Shown: in pieces, positions 58,432 to 58,668 of the stretch
How positions within the stretch are numbered: the stretch's first letter is position 1
Layout of the letters: each line of letters opens with the position of its first letter
Origin: Burkholderiales bacterium
Lineage (GTDB): Bacteria; Pseudomonadota; Gammaproteobacteria; Burkholderiales; Burkholderiaceae_C
DNA: 58,668 nt
NCBI GenBank assembly: GCA_016213265.1
Contig: JACRBA010000043.1
Location: 1-58,668, forward strand
Reading direction: 5' to 3'
Notes under the pieces: model-generated
What the model was told of the DNA's origin: nothing
Database searches by the model: none
Seen by the model: only the letters and a program-made list of their open reading frames with translations
Position numbers and translations under genes: made by a program

Positions 58432-58668
58432 ATGACGCTCTACACCACGGACTACTTGGAGTATTACCTGACCCTGGTGGCTTGGGTGGTCAACAACGGC
58501 ATCTGGAGCATCCTCGTGGCCAGCGGCGTGTTCGCGCTGCCGTTCGTGGCCATCGTGATCCAGGAATGGCTCAAGGCCCGCAGCGAAGGTGCGGACGAGG
58601 GCAACAAGGGCGTGCTGTCGTCGATGCGCATCGAGAACCGGGTGTGGGTGGCGATCGTGGTCATCATG
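58432..58668 (+). CDS. traG: TraG-like protein, N-terminal fragment (runs off the window)
   Basis: ATG at 58432 (GGGAGGCAGGC ahead) opens a frame that continues without a stop to the window end. The visible 79 residues (MTLYTTDYLEYYLTLVAWVV, NNGIWSILVASGVFALPFVA) form the membrane-anchored start of TraG N-terminal-domain proteins, which act in mating-pair stabilisation and exclusion. Confidence 0.82.
   Translation, partial: MTLYTTDYLEYYLTLVAWVVNNGIWSILVASGVFALPFVAIVIQEWLKARSEGADEGNKGVLSSMRIENRVWVAIVVIM

Overview
The window is one half of an integrative and conjugative element (ICE) of the ICEclc / PAGI-2 / PFGI-1 / SPI-7 superfamily. It is GC-rich and almost entirely on the plus strand, and it carries the family's signature genes in family order: AlpA-ParA-Shi-ParB, DUF2857, STY4528, PFL_4669, DUF3158, SSB, topoisomerase III, DUF3085, DUF3577, DUF3275, a SNF2-type helicase, then the PFL_46xx/47xx conjugation genes. 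Hosts of such elements are beta- and gammaproteobacteria (Pseudomonas, Cupriavidus, Achromobacter, Xanthomonadaceae and others). The sequence does not decide which. Integrase, relaxase and att sites lie outside.

Layout. (1) 1-2762: element margin, with the end of an IS3-family insertion, a LysR gene whose stop codon is the IS end, an exbD remnant behind a Fur box, and a second LysR gene in the TciR position. (2) 3293-11836: control, partition and replication genes: a BisR-like protein, the alpA operon (AlpA, ParA, Shi, ParB/BisD-like, DUF2857/BisC-like, STY4528), then a LOTUS/OST-HTH protein, an InrR-like protein, DUF3158 and SSB. A 17-bp palindrome precedes three transcription units here. 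(3) 12131-24782: topoisomerase III and a run of ICE-specific genes, each with its own hairpin-bearing leader. Three copies of a structured RNA resembling the radC motif lie here and a fourth precedes radC at 50 kb. (4) 24981-30969 and 41561-58668: the GI-type type IV secretion genes (PilL, transglycosylase, TraD coupling protein, TraC-type ATPase, TraG N-terminus cut by the window end).

Two cargo blocks interrupt the conjugation genes. At 31077-41400, between the TIGR03747 and RAQPRD genes, sit a serine recombinase, a three-gene modification/helicase/GIY-YIG set that looks like a split restriction system, and a Gabija-like OLD + UvrD pair. At 51017-55121, after radC, sit a MerR-like regulator, an Eco57I-type methylase and a small PD-(D/E)XK nuclease in one overlapping operon. 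These two novel-looking restriction modules are the best candidates for undescribed systems.

How it fits together: by analogy with ICEclc, the LysR activator switches on bisR, BisR switches on the alpA operon, and the BisDC-like pair then drives the remaining promoters, possibly through the 17-bp palindromes. The STY4528 gene contains, inside its own reading frame, a perfect DnaA box, palindromic iteron-like repeats and an AT-rich inverted repeat, which together look like an intragenic replication origin. Functional names come from recognising families by eye; no database search was run.
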